From Rathayibacter rhapontici (GTDB taxonomy: Bacteria; Actinomycetota; Actinomycetes; Actinomycetales; Microbacteriaceae), in contig NZ_MUKN01000028.1 in NCBI RefSeq assembly GCF_001995175.1, forward strand, positions 1 through 51,747: DNA of 51,747 nt, written 5' to 3'. The notes below the pieces were generated by a model, which worked only from the letters and a program-made list of their open reading frames with translations, made no database searches and was not told the DNA's origin. Shown here one piece after another: positions 9,501 through 16,788 of the stretch. Position 1 is the first letter of the stretch; each line of letters starts with the position of its first letter. Made by a program: the position numbers and the translations under genes.

Positions 9501-9644
9501 GATCGTCGGCAGGGCGGTGGCCGTGGCGACGAAGGTGCCGGCGGGCACGAGCGCCAGTCCGTAGAAGGCCTTGGGCCCGATCCGGTCGACGATCCAGGGC
9601 GTCACGACGGCCAGGGCGAACGAGATCACGAGGATGAGGAGCAT
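6579..9644 (-). CDS. mnhA: Na+/H+ antiporter subunit A fused to B
   Basis: This 1021-residue subunit is the first gene of the operon. The N-terminal part is the NuoL-like antiporter domain (ILFVFWEATSVLSYLLIGHY near 110-130, FSKSALVPFHFWLPAAMAAP near 215-235, YLHAAAMVKAGIYLVARL). The last 200 or so residues are an MnhB-type domain (FTGHNTPGGGFAGGLLAGLA, then FDIGVYLIVIGLALDIL), so no separate mnhB is needed. The start is ATG 9644 because GAGAGGA lies seven bases upstream. The protein ends in a hydrophilic tail rich in Gly, Ser and Thr. The complex exchanges cytoplasmic Na+ (or K+) for protons. Confidence 0.93.
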   Translation of the reverse strand: MLLILVISFALAVVTPWIVDRIGPKAFYGLALVPAGTFVATATALPTILDGGEVRETVPWIPALDIALSFRLDALSIVLALVVSGVGALVLVYCASYFSRDEPSLGRFAALLFAFAGVMYGLVTADDVIILFVFWEATSVLSYLLIGHYSGRKESRGAGLQALLVTTLGGLAMLVGVVILIVESGTTSLVGIVAAAPSGPIVSTALVLVLMGAFSKSALVPFHFWLPAAMAAPTPVSAYLHAAAMVKAGIYLVARLAPGFADDSVWLPVVVSVGVWTMLVGGWRSLRQYDLKLVLAYGTVSQLGFLTVAVGFGSRDAALAGLTLLIGHALFKALLFLVVGIVDHRAGTRDLRKLSGLGRRAPVLAAAALLGVLSMAGVPPLLGFVAKEAVFTSLISAIEQGSTWGWVALIGLVLGSILTVAYSARFFWGAFGRKKGLEDTHLHAEPWTFTAPPVLLAAASVVFGIGANLLDPLVTVYADTLPFGAPDGDAELVAAAEESDHGGYHLALWHGFEPALALSALVIAIGLLLFAKRVAVARLQSKVPNRIDSAEGYWATVRWLDRVASTVTEFVQRGSLPRYLTVIFAVFVLGAGGAAAFNRTWPDELVLWDTPGQLAVAAIMILAAILCALARNRVAAVLLAGATGYGMVALFALQGAPDLALTQALIETVTLVVFVLVLRRLPTRIAAKHQPMRKRLRAVIGISVGAVMAVVATIALGARTATPISVDLPRLAYEEGKGRNIVNVLLVDIRAWDTMGEISVLVVVATGVASLIFLSSRAGGAPRLEQPGAGDRRERASYLTAPAAESEQAAGEGDRGSWLVAGRTLRPENRSIVLEVLVRLLFHPAMIVSVYLLFTGHNTPGGGFAGGLLAGLALVARYLAGGRFELGEAAPIDAGKVLGLGLLFAVGTAVSSLFFGLQVLEASWLDLYLPVLGELHLGTSTLFDIGVYLIVIGLALDILRSLGGEVDRHGEEAEEGSPSGDGVTHSTDSTPGPGAGTVDGLETKLPTGSTVVGGPGRGDDA

Positions 9645-9793
9645 CACATGTTCCTCTCGAGGAGTACCCAGCACAGTCGTCCTCCCAGGGTATCGGAGCG
9701 GTCCGCCGGAGAACCTGGGTGCGTCGAGGCTTGACGGGGCGCGGGGCCGCGGACAAGCGCTCGGGGCTCCTGTGGAGGGGCGCCGCGGGGCCG

Positions 9794-9799
9794 TAGCGT
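9794..9799 (+). promoter_or_regulatory. -10 box of leaderless promoter
   Basis: TAGCGT, seven bases before ATG 9807. This decides between that ATG and the in-frame GTG at 9798, which would sit inside the box. Confidence 0.5.
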
Positions 9800-9806
9800 G
9801 GAGCCC

Positions 9807-10724
9807 ATGGCCCGCTCCCTCCTCCCCGACCAGCTCTGCCGCATCCGAGTCCACGACATCGCCTCGGGCACGTCGACCACCGTCTTCGAGTCGCGCACCC
9901 TGCTCGTCGAGGCGCCGAACTGGTCGCCCGACGGATCCTCCCTCGTCGTGAACGGCGACGGGCTGCTGTTCCGGCTGCCGCTCGAGGGCCCGGACGCGGG
10001 GACGCTGCAGCCGATCCCGCTCGAGGGCGTGCCGGAGGAGCTCAACAACGACCACGTGCTCGCACCCGGCGGCGGGCTCGCCTACGTGTCGGCGCGCGAC
10101 GGCCACCTGTACGCGGTGGCGCTCGACGGCTCGGCGCCGGCGCAGCGGGTGACGGAGGAGGTCGACGGGCGGCGGTTCAAGCACTACCTCCACGGGGTCT
10201 CGCCCGACGGCGCCCTGCTCGCCCTGATCGGCGGCGGCGAGGACGCCTCCGGCCGCTGGGTCACGAACGTCTTCACGATGCCCGCGGAGGGCGGTCCGCT
10301 CACCGCGCTGACCGCCGACGAGCACCCCGACGACGGAGTCGACTTCGACGGGACCGGCGAGGTCCTGTACTTCAACTCCGAGCGCGGCGGGGGCGGCCGC
10401 GCTCAGCTGTTCCGGATGCGGCTCGACGGCTCCGGGCTCGAGCGCGTGGTCGTCTCCGACACCGTCGACTGGTTCCCGCATGTCTCCCCGGACGGCGCGC
10501 ACCTGCTCTCGCTCGCGTATCCGGACGGCACGGCCGGCCACCCCGAGAACCTGCCGGTCGAGCTGCGCCTGCTCGATCTCGCGGGCCGTCCCGCAGGGTC
10601 CGTCGAGCCCGGCCGGGTCGTGGAGCGGCTCTTCGGCGGGCAGGGCACGATCAACGTGGCGGGCTGGGCTCCCGACTCGTCCCGCTTCGCCTACGCCGAC
10701 TACCCGCTGCCCGAGCACCTCTGA
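9807..10724 (+). CDS. TolB-like beta-propeller (PD40) protein
   Basis: This is a 305-residue soluble protein built from WD40-like/PD40 blades. Repeated units of the form NWSPDGSSLVV, HGVSPDGALLAL, DFDGTGEVLYFNSE, PHVSPDGAHLLSLA and GWAPDSSRFAYADY are visible along its whole length. No signal peptide is seen, so it is probably cytoplasmic. No catalytic peptidase domain follows the propeller, so it is not a prolyl oligopeptidase. It resembles the stand-alone TolB-like proteins of actinobacteria, whose substrates are unknown. It is transcribed away from the antiporter operon. Confidence 0.8.
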   Translation: MARSLLPDQLCRIRVHDIASGTSTTVFESRTLLVEAPNWSPDGSSLVVNGDGLLFRLPLEGPDAGTLQPIPLEGVPEELNNDHVLAPGGGLAYVSARDGHLYAVALDGSAPAQRVTEEVDGRRFKHYLHGVSPDGALLALIGGGEDASGRWVTNVFTMPAEGGPLTALTADEHPDDGVDFDGTGEVLYFNSERGGGGRAQLFRMRLDGSGLERVVVSDTVDWFPHVSPDGAHLLSLAYPDGTAGHPENLPVELRLLDLAGRPAGSVEPGRVVERLFGGQGTINVAGWAPDSSRFAYADYPLPEHL

Positions 10725-10820
10725 GCGCGGGCGGCCTCCCGCGGCTCGGCGCCTGAGTGCTTGCTCCACATGCGCAGGAGGGGGAGTGAGCGCCGCGGAG
10801 CGAGCGGGTTGAATCGGATC

Positions 10821-11795
10821 ATGACGATCGACAGCGCCCCCACCGCCCACGACTCCTCCACCCGCGCACCGCTCGGCGACTCCGGCATCGAGGTCTTCCC
10901 GCTCTCGCTCGGCGGCAACGTCTTCGGCTGGACCGCGGGACGCCAGACCTCCTTCGACGTCCTCGACGGCTACGTGGCCGCGGGCGGGAACTTCATCGAC
11001 ACCGCCGACTCGTACTCGGCCTGGGTTCCCGGCAACAGGGGCGGCGAGTCCGAGACGATCATCGGGGAGTGGCTGAGCCGCCGCGCGGACCGCGACGACG
11101 TGGTCGTCGCGACGAAGGTCAGCCGCCACCCCGAGTTCCAGGGACTCGCGCCCGACACCGTCCGCGCCGCCGCCCGCGCCTCGCTCGAGCGCCTGCGCAC
11201 CGACCGCATCGACCTCTACTACGCCCACTTCGACGACGACGCGGTCGCGATGGAGGACATCGCCCGCGTCTTCTCGGAGCTCGTCGACCAGGGCCTGGTG
11301 CGCGCGATCGGCGTCTCGAACTTCAGCGCCGAGCGCATCGCGGAGTGGCTGCGCGTCGCCGCGGCGGAGGGACTGCACGCGCCGGTCGCCCTCCAGCCGC
11401 ACTACAACCTCGTCGAGCGCGGCATCGAGGCGGACCTGCTGCCGCTCGCCCGCGAGCACGGCCTGGCCGTCGTGCCCTACTACGCCCTCGCCTCCGGGTT
11501 CCTGACCGGCAAGTACCGCGACGGCACGACGTCCGACTCGCCCCGCGCCTCCGGAGCCGCGCAGTACCTCGACGACCGCGGCCGCCGCGTGCTCGGGGCG
11601 CTGGACGCCGTGGCACAGGGGCACGGAGTCGAGGTCGCGACGGTCGCGCTGGCCTGGCTCCGCTCGCAGCCGGGCGTCGTCGCGCCGATCGCCAGTGCGC
11701 GCGTGATGGAGCAGCTCCCCGCGCTGGTCGCCTCCGCGACCCTCGTCCTCGGCGAGGCCGAGCTCGCCTCCCTCGACGCGGCGAGCCGCTCCTAG
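10821..11795 (+). CDS. Aldo/keto reductase
   Basis: This is an NADPH-dependent aldo/keto reductase of 324 residues. The TIM-barrel motifs are in order: GGNFIDTADSYS (catalytic Asp and Tyr, about residues 56-67), VVATKVSRHP (catalytic Lys), IDLYYAHFDD (the His of the tetrad), RAIGVSNFSAERI and YYALASGFLTGKY. Together they place it in the class related to YhdN/MdxM and Tas. The start is ATG 10821, six bases after a TTGAAT box. The physiological substrate is unknown. Confidence 0.9.
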   Translation: MTIDSAPTAHDSSTRAPLGDSGIEVFPLSLGGNVFGWTAGRQTSFDVLDGYVAAGGNFIDTADSYSAWVPGNRGGESETIIGEWLSRRADRDDVVVATKVSRHPEFQGLAPDTVRAAARASLERLRTDRIDLYYAHFDDDAVAMEDIARVFSELVDQGLVRAIGVSNFSAERIAEWLRVAAAEGLHAPVALQPHYNLVERGIEADLLPLAREHGLAVVPYYALASGFLTGKYRDGTTSDSPRASGAAQYLDDRGRRVLGALDAVAQGHGVEVATVALAWLRSQPGVVAPIASARVMEQLPALVASATLVLGEAELASLDAASRS

Positions 11796-11801
11796 CGCGT
11801 C

Positions 11802-11888
11802 GGGTCCCGAGACGCGCCTGCGGCGCTGCTCGACCAGCAGGTCTCCCTCGCTGATCGAGCGGTCCGCGCACCGGGCGTCTCGGGACCC
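11802..11888. repeat. REP-like long palindrome, copy 1
   Basis: GGTCCCGAGACGC (11803-11815) is the exact inverse of the bases at 11875-11887. Inside are CTGCTCGACCAGCAG and GCTGATCGAGC. The same arrangement (GGTCTCGATACGC, GGCTACTCGACCA, GCTGATCGAGTAGC, GCGTATCGAGA) is at 43265-43353. It lies just after the aldo/keto reductase gene. Confidence 0.65.
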
Positions 11889-11921
11889 CGGCGGGCCCTG
11901 GGGCGGGCACCCCACCCGCGG

Positions 11922-11950
11922 TCACCGCCCCTCCGGCGAGGTGCTATTGT
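11922..11950 (+). promoter_or_regulatory. Candidate promoter of the tRNA-Thr/tRNA-Met transcript
   Basis: TATTGT (11945-11950) can act as the -10 box, with a weak TCACCG 17 bases upstream. Overlapping TCTAACGGT offers an alternative. A short hairpin (GCCCCGAGAGGGGC) lies in the leader before the first tRNA. Confidence 0.35.
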
Positions 11951-12018
11951 CTAACGGTGCCAAATCGCGGGCACGCCCCGAGAGGGGCAGGCCCACCAGG
12001 GCCGGAGCCCGCAGGTGC

Positions 12019-12090
<72 letters not shown>

Positions 12091-12125
12091 CCGTTCCCCG
12101 CAGGCCGAGCCTGCGAAGAACGCGC

Positions 12126-12199
12126 GGCGGGGTAGCTCAGGTGGTTAGAGCACACGGCTCATAATCGTGGTGTCGCGGGTTCAAGTCCCGCTCCCGCTA
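12126..12199 (+). tRNA. tRNA-Met (CAT), elongator type
   Basis: Cloverleaf: acceptor GGCGGGG/TCCCGCT, D-arm GCTCAGGTGGTTAGAGC, anticodon loop CTCATAA, and T-arm GCGGG-TTCAAGT-CCCGC. The 1-72 pair is G-T, not the mismatched C-A typical of the initiator, so it is an elongator tRNA. Confidence 0.94.
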
Positions 12200-12204
12200 C
12201 GTTC

Positions 12205-12243
12205 CGGAAGAACCCCGGCTCCTCGCGAGCCGGGGTTCTTCCG
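12205..12243. terminator. Bidirectional terminator between tRNA-Met and the glpX-like gene
   Basis: A perfect 17-bp stem (12205-12221 with 12227-12243) has a five-base loop. AA/TT-containing ends on both sides let it serve the tRNA transcript and the convergent glpX-like operon. Confidence 0.85.
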
Positions 12244-12267
12244 CATTCCGGGGTCGCCCGGCCGGGC

Positions 12268-13122
12268 TCAGACCGCGCAGCCCGCGAAGAGCACGTCGTC
12301 CGAGGCGACGAGGTCCTCCAGTCGCAGCAGCCGGTCCAGGTCGTGGCCGGCCGCCAGGGCGTTCGCGCGCTCGCCGTCCGTCTGCGGCGCGAGCCGCCCC
12401 TCCATCACGCCGCCCAGGGCGCGCACCGCGCAGGCCGCGACGACGCCCTCGGGCGTGCCTCCGACGCCGAGCACCAGGTCGACCGCGCCGTCGGGATCGG
12501 CCGCCTCGATCGCGACCGAGACGTCCCCCTCGCCGCGCAGCGACAGCGCGACTCCGACGCCGCGCAGCTCGGCGATCAGGGCGACGTGCCGCGGCTTGTC
12601 GAGCACCACGACCACGAGCTCCTCCACCGGCTTGCGGAGCGCCGCGGCGAGCGCCCGCGCGTTGTCGCCGGGGGAGCGGTCGAGCGAGACGACGCCCGCC
12701 CCGGCGGCCGAGCAGACGAGCTTGTCCATGTAGAAGACGTCGCGCGGATCGAAGAGGGTGCCGCGCGGGGCGAGCGCGATCACGCACACCGATCCGGGCA
12801 GTCCCTCCGCGGTCAGGCGGGTGCCGTCGAGCGGATCGACCGCCACGTCGCACGAGGGGGAGGGCGCGCGGCCGAGGCGCTCGCCGTTCGCGAGCATCGG
12901 CGCCTCGTCCTTCTCGCCCTCGCCGATCACGACGACCCCGTCGAACGGAGCGTCCGCGAGCACCGCGCGCATCGCGGCGACCGCGGCCTCGTCGGCCGCG
13001 ATCTTGTCGCCCCATCCGTGCCAGGCGCGGGCCGCCTCCGCCGCCGCCCGGACGCTGTCCGCGATCGCGTACCGCAGCTCCAGCGGGTAGGCGTCCGACG
13101 CGATCAGCCGCACGTCGCTCAC
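12268..13122 (-). CDS. GlpX-type class II fructose-1,6-bisphosphatase-like protein, short C-terminus
   Basis: This is a phosphatase of the GlpX fold, the family that hydrolyses fructose-1,6- or sedoheptulose-1,7-bisphosphate with a divalent metal. The metal and catalytic motifs are present: GEGEKDEAPML (about residue 70), DPLDGT (about 96) and GGTPEGVVAACAVRALGG (about 222). The protein has 284 residues and stops after DDVLFAGCAV. Canonical GlpX proteins carry roughly 45 more residues there. No alternative frame downstream restores that tail, and the terminator follows at once. GTG 13122 overlaps the stop of the PhzE-like gene (GTGA), so the two are translationally coupled. It is likely a paralogue of the housekeeping enzyme, with its substrate open. 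Confidence 0.8.
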   Translation of the reverse strand: MSDVRLIASDAYPLELRYAIADSVRAAAEAARAWHGWGDKIAADEAAVAAMRAVLADAPFDGVVVIGEGEKDEAPMLANGERLGRAPSPSCDVAVDPLDGTRLTAEGLPGSVCVIALAPRGTLFDPRDVFYMDKLVCSAAGAGVVSLDRSPGDNARALAAALRKPVEELVVVVLDKPRHVALIAELRGVGVALSLRGEGDVSVAIEAADPDGAVDLVLGVGGTPEGVVAACAVRALGGVMEGRLAPQTDGERANALAAGHDLDRLLRLEDLVASDDVLFAGCAV

Positions 13123-14992
13123 GCGCGGGCCGGCTGCGCCGTGGCGGTGCGCACCAGGCGCTCGAGCGTGCGCAGCCCGTCCGAGGACAGCACCGACTCC
13201 AGGTGGCCCTGCACCGACGCGACGTGCTCGCCGCGCAGCGCGTCGACCACTCCGCTGACCGGATCGCCCGACACCTCGAGATCGAGCAGCGGTGTGCGCT
13301 CGAGCCCCGATCCCGCCACCGACGAGAAGGTGTTGTAGAAGCCGATCGCCGCCTCCTCGCCGAACACGTCGACGGCCAGCCGCACGCCCTGGCGCGGCGC
13401 GGGCAGCGGCTCGACGGGAAGGCCCGCGAGCAGCGAGAGCATCTGGTGACTGAGGCACACGGCGAGCATCGGGCGCTGGGAGTCGAGCCGCCGCGTCATC
13501 AGCTCGCGCAGGCGCGCGATGCGCGGCTCTGAGTCGTCGCGCGGGTCGCCCGGGCCCGGCCCGAACACGACGAGGTCGTCCGAGAGCACGTCCTCGACGC
13601 TCGACCAGCGCTCGACCCGGGCGTCCATGCCGAGGTGGCGCAGCTGGTGCGCGAGCATCGTCGTGAACTGGTCCTCGTTGTCGACGATCAGCGCGGTGTG
13701 CCCGTCGAGGCCCGCGATGTGCTCGGGCGCTGCGGGCGGAGCCAGAACGACGCGAGCCGCTCGTTGCGCGCCTCGAGCGCCTCGGCGACTCCGGGCTGCG
13801 CGTTCAGGTCGACGGCGGGCGGGATCTCGCGACCCGGCAGGAGCCCCAGCGCCGACAGCACGCCCGAGGCCTTGGCGCGCGTCTCGGCGACCTCCCCCTC
13901 CGGAGTCGAGTGGCGCACGAGAGTCGCGCCCGCGGGCACGGTGAGCCGCCCGTCGGGCTGGAGGTAGGCGGTGCGGATCAGGATCGGGGCGTCGACGGTG
14001 TAGCCGTGCTCCTCGGGCTCGAAGAGGGCGAGGACGCCGGAGTAGTAGCCGCGCGGCTCCTTCTCGTACTCGGCGATCACGGCGCAGGCGTTCTCCATCG
14101 GGGAGCCGGTGACGGTCGGCGCGAACATCGTCAGCCGCAGCACCTCGCGGACGTCGAGATCGGTGTGCCCCTCGAGGAGGTACTCGGTGTGGCTGAGGCG
14201 CGACATCTGCTTGAGGAAGGGGCCCAGGATGCGTCCGCCGTTCGGGCAGACCGCGCTCATCATCTTCATCTCCTCGTCCACGACCATGAAGAGCTCCTCG
14301 CTCTCCTTCACATCGGCGAGGAACGCGAGCACCTCCTCTCCCGTGGGCCCGGCGGCCGGGTGGCGGAAGGTGCCGCTGATGGGGTTCATCATCGCGACGC
14401 CGTCGCGGACCGACACGTGGCGCTCGGGAGTCGCTCCGACCGCGGTCACGGTCGGCGCGCCGTCGACGCCCGGGGTGTGGATCGCGAAGGTCCAGTAGGC
14501 GCCGGACTCGTCGGTCAGCAGCCGGCGGAACCAGGCCAGCACCGCCTCGACCGGAGCGGCCTCGGTCTGCGCGACGAAGGCGCGCGCGATGACGAAGTTG
14601 GCGCCCTCCCCGCGTCCGATCTCGTCGTCGATGACGTGCCGCACGATATCGGCGTACTCCTCGTCGGGCACGTCGAAGCCGCGCTCCTGGACCGGGATCT
14701 CGCGGTCGGGCAGCAGCCGGAGGACCTCGTCCAGGGGCACGCTCTCGCGCTCGCGCACGATCAGGTTGCGCAGCGGCGCTCCGTCGTCCTTCGCGGCGAA
14801 CCCGCGCTCGCGCACCTGGCGGTAGGGCACGAGGGTGAGGACGTCCTCGCCGTTCAGCGGGATGTCGGCGAGCCCCTCGACGTCGACGACGTCGCCGGTG
14901 AAGACGTCCACCTCGGACCGGCCCTGCCGGAGCACGACGGCGAACGGCAGCGATCCGTCGGAGGAGAGGATGCGGGAGAGGAGCGAGGTCAT
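13119..14992 (-). CDS. PhzE-type fused anthranilate/ADIC synthase, one-base frameshift
   Basis: This is a chorismate-using synthase with its own glutamine amidotransferase. The N-terminal 430 or so residues are the chorismate-binding domain (NPISGTFRHPA, EEMKMMSAVCPNGGRI, FAPTVTGSPMENACAVI, GYYSGVLALFEPE). The C-terminal part is a class I amidotransferase (ALIVDNEDQFTTMLAHQLRH, VVFGPGPGDPRDD, nucleophile Cys in AVCLSHQ, and SVQGHLES with the His and Glu). The VDNEDxF, VCLSHQ and FYNTF wording fits the PhzE family better than TrpE(G) fusions. One base must be added near 13731 in the linker, giving 624 residues. It is preceded by a Trp-codon leader and attenuator, so its product probably feeds tryptophan or is sensed through it. 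No other phenazine gene is nearby. Confidence 0.87.
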
Positions 14993-15040
14993 CGTGGTCC
15001 TTGGTTCGGGGTGTCCCTCACCCGGGCCCTGACATGCAGA

Positions 15041-15065
15041 ACGACCGCCCGGGCGAGGCGGTCGT
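15041..15065 (-). terminator. Attenuator (terminator) hairpin of the PhzE-like operon leader
   Basis: On the minus strand ACGACCGCC - TCGCCCG - GGCGGTCGT forms a 9-bp perfect stem followed by TCTGCATGT. It lies between the leader peptide and the synthase start. Its 5' arm CCGCC can alternatively pair with GGCGG of the upstream hairpin (15088-15092), the antiterminator arrangement expected of attenuation. Confidence 0.7.
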
Positions 15066-15087
15066 GTGCGAGGGTTCGCGCGTCGGT

Positions 15088-15102
15088 CCGCCTAGGAGGC
15101 GG
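15088..15102 (-). promoter_or_regulatory. Leader hairpin over the leader-peptide stop codon
   Basis: CCGCC-TCCTA-GGCGG forms just after the two Trp codons and includes the TAG stop. A ribosome stalled on the Trp codons would cover its first arm and free GGCGG to pair with the attenuator arm. Confidence 0.55.
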
Positions 15103-15133
15103 GCCACCAGGGGCTTCGGGTCGACGTGCGCAC
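15092..15133 (-). CDS. Tryptophan leader peptide, 13 residues
   Basis: This is a short ORF, GTG to TAG, reading (M)RTSTRSPWWPAS with two adjacent TGG codons. Trp is rare and tandem Trp in a 13-residue ORF before an anthranilate synthase-type gene is the hallmark of transcription attenuation. No Shine-Dalgarno is visible. Instead TAGACT sits six bases upstream of the GTG, so the leader peptide is probably translated from a leaderless message. Role: charged tRNA-Trp shortage stalls the ribosome at WW and prevents formation of the terminator at 15041-15065. Confidence 0.75.
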   Translation of the reverse strand: MRTSTRSPWWPAS

Positions 15134-15139
15134 GGGGGG

Positions 15140-15169
15140 AGTCTAGGGGACGCCCGGGCGGGCGGCCAA
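15140..15169 (-). promoter_or_regulatory. Promoter of the Trp-attenuated operon
   Basis: On the minus strand, -35 TTGGCC (15164-15169), an 18-bp spacer and -10 TAGACT (15140-15145), six bases before the leader-peptide GTG. Confidence 0.6.
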
Positions 15170-15174
15170 GCGGA

Positions 15175-15954
15175 TCAGGGGGTCCCGGACGCGGCGACGC
15201 GCTCGGTCGGCTCGCCGAGGAGGGTCCGCAGCAGGAGGGTCGCGCCCGCGGTCGCCGCGGGCGTCGCGATCACCGCGCCGCCCGGGACGAGGAACGCGAG
15301 GTAGACCGCGATCCCGAAGCCCAGCGACACGGCCCGGCGCTCGCCGAGGAGGCGTCGCCGTTCGCCGAGGGCCAGGCCGCGGGCGTCGCCGGCGAAGCCC
15401 GTCAGCTCGAGGGCGAGCGCGCGCCCGCCGACGAGGGCGCCGGCGACCAGGCCGATCAGCTGCCCGACGATCGGGATCACGCCCAGCAGCACGAGCACGA
15501 TCCCGATGCCCACCGAGGTGGCGATGAGCACGGCGGAGTCGCGGAGCGAGCGGGCCAGCCCCGCCCAGAACCCGGTCTCGCGCTCGTCGGGGACTCCGCC
15601 GAGCTCGTCCTCGACCCCGCGCCAGATCCGCTCGTAGAACGGATCGCCCACCAGCAGGGTGACCGCCGCGAACACCACGACCCCGAGGGCGACGAGGGCG
15701 CCGACCGCCGCGATCGAGATCGCCAGTCGCGCGTTGGACGCCCACGTGTCGCTCCAGCCGTCGGCGAACGGCGTCAGGGCGGTGACGACGTCGCCCACGC
15801 GGGTCACGACGAGCACGAGCAGCCCCACGAAGACGAGGCCGACGAGGAGGGGAGGGATCGCCCCGAGCAGCATCGCCCGGGGCGAGCGCACCCAGGTGCC
15901 GAAGCCTCGGAGGAAGAGGCGGGCGCCGAGGGCGAGTTCGCGCAGGACCGTCAT
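15175..15954 (-). CDS. EI24/CysZ-like multi-pass membrane protein
   Basis: This is a 259-residue membrane protein of the EI24 domain family (the family of sulfate-uptake protein CysZ). Four to six hydrophobic segments are visible: AMLLGAIPPLLVGLVFVGLL (about 28-50), ISIAAVGALVALGVVVFAAV (about 82-105), VLIATSVGIGIVLVLLGVIP (about 145-165), LIGLVAGALVGGRAL, and VSLGFGIAVYLAFLVPGGAV. The characteristic DPFYERIWR follows the second. The start is ATG 15954, six bases after a CAGGAT box. No sulfur gene is nearby, so a CysZ role is not supported by context. Confidence 0.75.
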   Translation of the reverse strand: MTVLRELALGARLFLRGFGTWVRSPRAMLLGAIPPLLVGLVFVGLLVLVVTRVGDVVTALTPFADGWSDTWASNARLAISIAAVGALVALGVVVFAAVTLLVGDPFYERIWRGVEDELGGVPDERETGFWAGLARSLRDSAVLIATSVGIGIVLVLLGVIPIVGQLIGLVAGALVGGRALALELTGFAGDARGLALGERRRLLGERRAVSLGFGIAVYLAFLVPGGAVIATPAATAGATLLLRTLLGEPTERVAASGTP

Positions 15955-15986
15955 GCTCCGATCCTGGCAGCCCGGTGCGACCGCCG

Positions 15987-16720
15987 TCAGACCCGCTCGA
16001 ACGGAGCGAGCAGGCCCGTCACGGCCTTCGGGCGCGGAGCGGCGAACTCGTCCCGGCGCGAGGTGGTGACGCCCATCGCCACGAGACCCTCGACGAGGCG
16101 GACGGCCGCCGCGACTCCGTCGATCACCGGCACCCCCAGCTCCCGCGAGAGCTCCCGGCAGAAGTCGGCCATGCCGGCGCAGCCCAGGACGATCACGTCC
16201 GAGCCGTCGGCCGCCAGCGCTGCAGCGCACTCCTCCAGGACCGCGCGGCGGGCGCCGAGCCCGGGTCGTCGAGCTCGAGCACCGGGATGTCGCAGGCGTG
16301 CACGCCGGCGCACGCCTCTCCGAAGCCCGCTCGTCGCGCGATGTCCCAGGCGCGGCCGCTGGTCCGGGACAGCGTGGTCACCACGCTGAAGCGGCGGCCC
16401 ACCAGGGTCGCCAGGTGCATCGCGGCCTCGGCGATGCCGACCACCGGGCCGCGCGCGATCTCGCGGGCGGCGTCCACTCCGGGATCCCCGAAGCACGCGA
16501 CCACGTAGCCGTCGCTGCCCGCCGCGTCCCCCCGGACGATCTCGTGCAGCAGCCCGGGCACCGCCAGCGCCTCGTCGTAGTGACTCTCGATCGAGGCGGG
16601 CCCCATCGGAGGCGTCACCGCCGTGATCTCGGTGCCGACCGACGCGACGGAGCGGGCGGCCCGGCCGATCGCCTCCGTCATCCGCTCGCTGGTGTTCGGG
16701 TTGACGACGGTGATGCGCAT
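15987..16720 (-). CDS. Aspartate/glutamate/hydantoin racemase family protein, one-base frameshift
   Basis: This is a cofactor-independent racemase of the Asp/Glu/hydantoin family. It begins MRITVVNPNTSERMTEAIG. The two catalytic cysteines are in VVACFGDPGVD (about residue 75) and VIVLGCAGMAD (about 180). The halves are in different frames; adding one base near 16259 yields 244 residues, the normal family length. The upstream gene on the same strand is an NCS1 transporter, which commonly carries hydantoin, allantoin or purine bases, so hydantoin or allantoin racemisation is the best guess. GAGGAA a few bases before the ATG serves as ribosome binding site. Confidence 0.82.
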
Positions 16721-16788
16721 GGAGTTCCTCGGGGACGGGGCGGGTGAGGGGAGGGCGGCCGCGCGGAGCGAGCGGCCGCCCGGGCGGG

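Noticed and set aside
6085..9756. Very long open frames antisense or out of frame to mnhA and mnhC, up to 1200 codons
   Set aside because: They are rich in Arg, Ala, Gly and Asp with no domain features. They arise from the codon bias of high-GC genes; the Mrp subunits explain the sequence.
13119..14992. A phenazine biosynthesis cluster
   Set aside because: Only the PhzE-like gene is present; no phzA/B, phzD, phzF or phzG homologue lies in the window, and the leader indicates Trp control.
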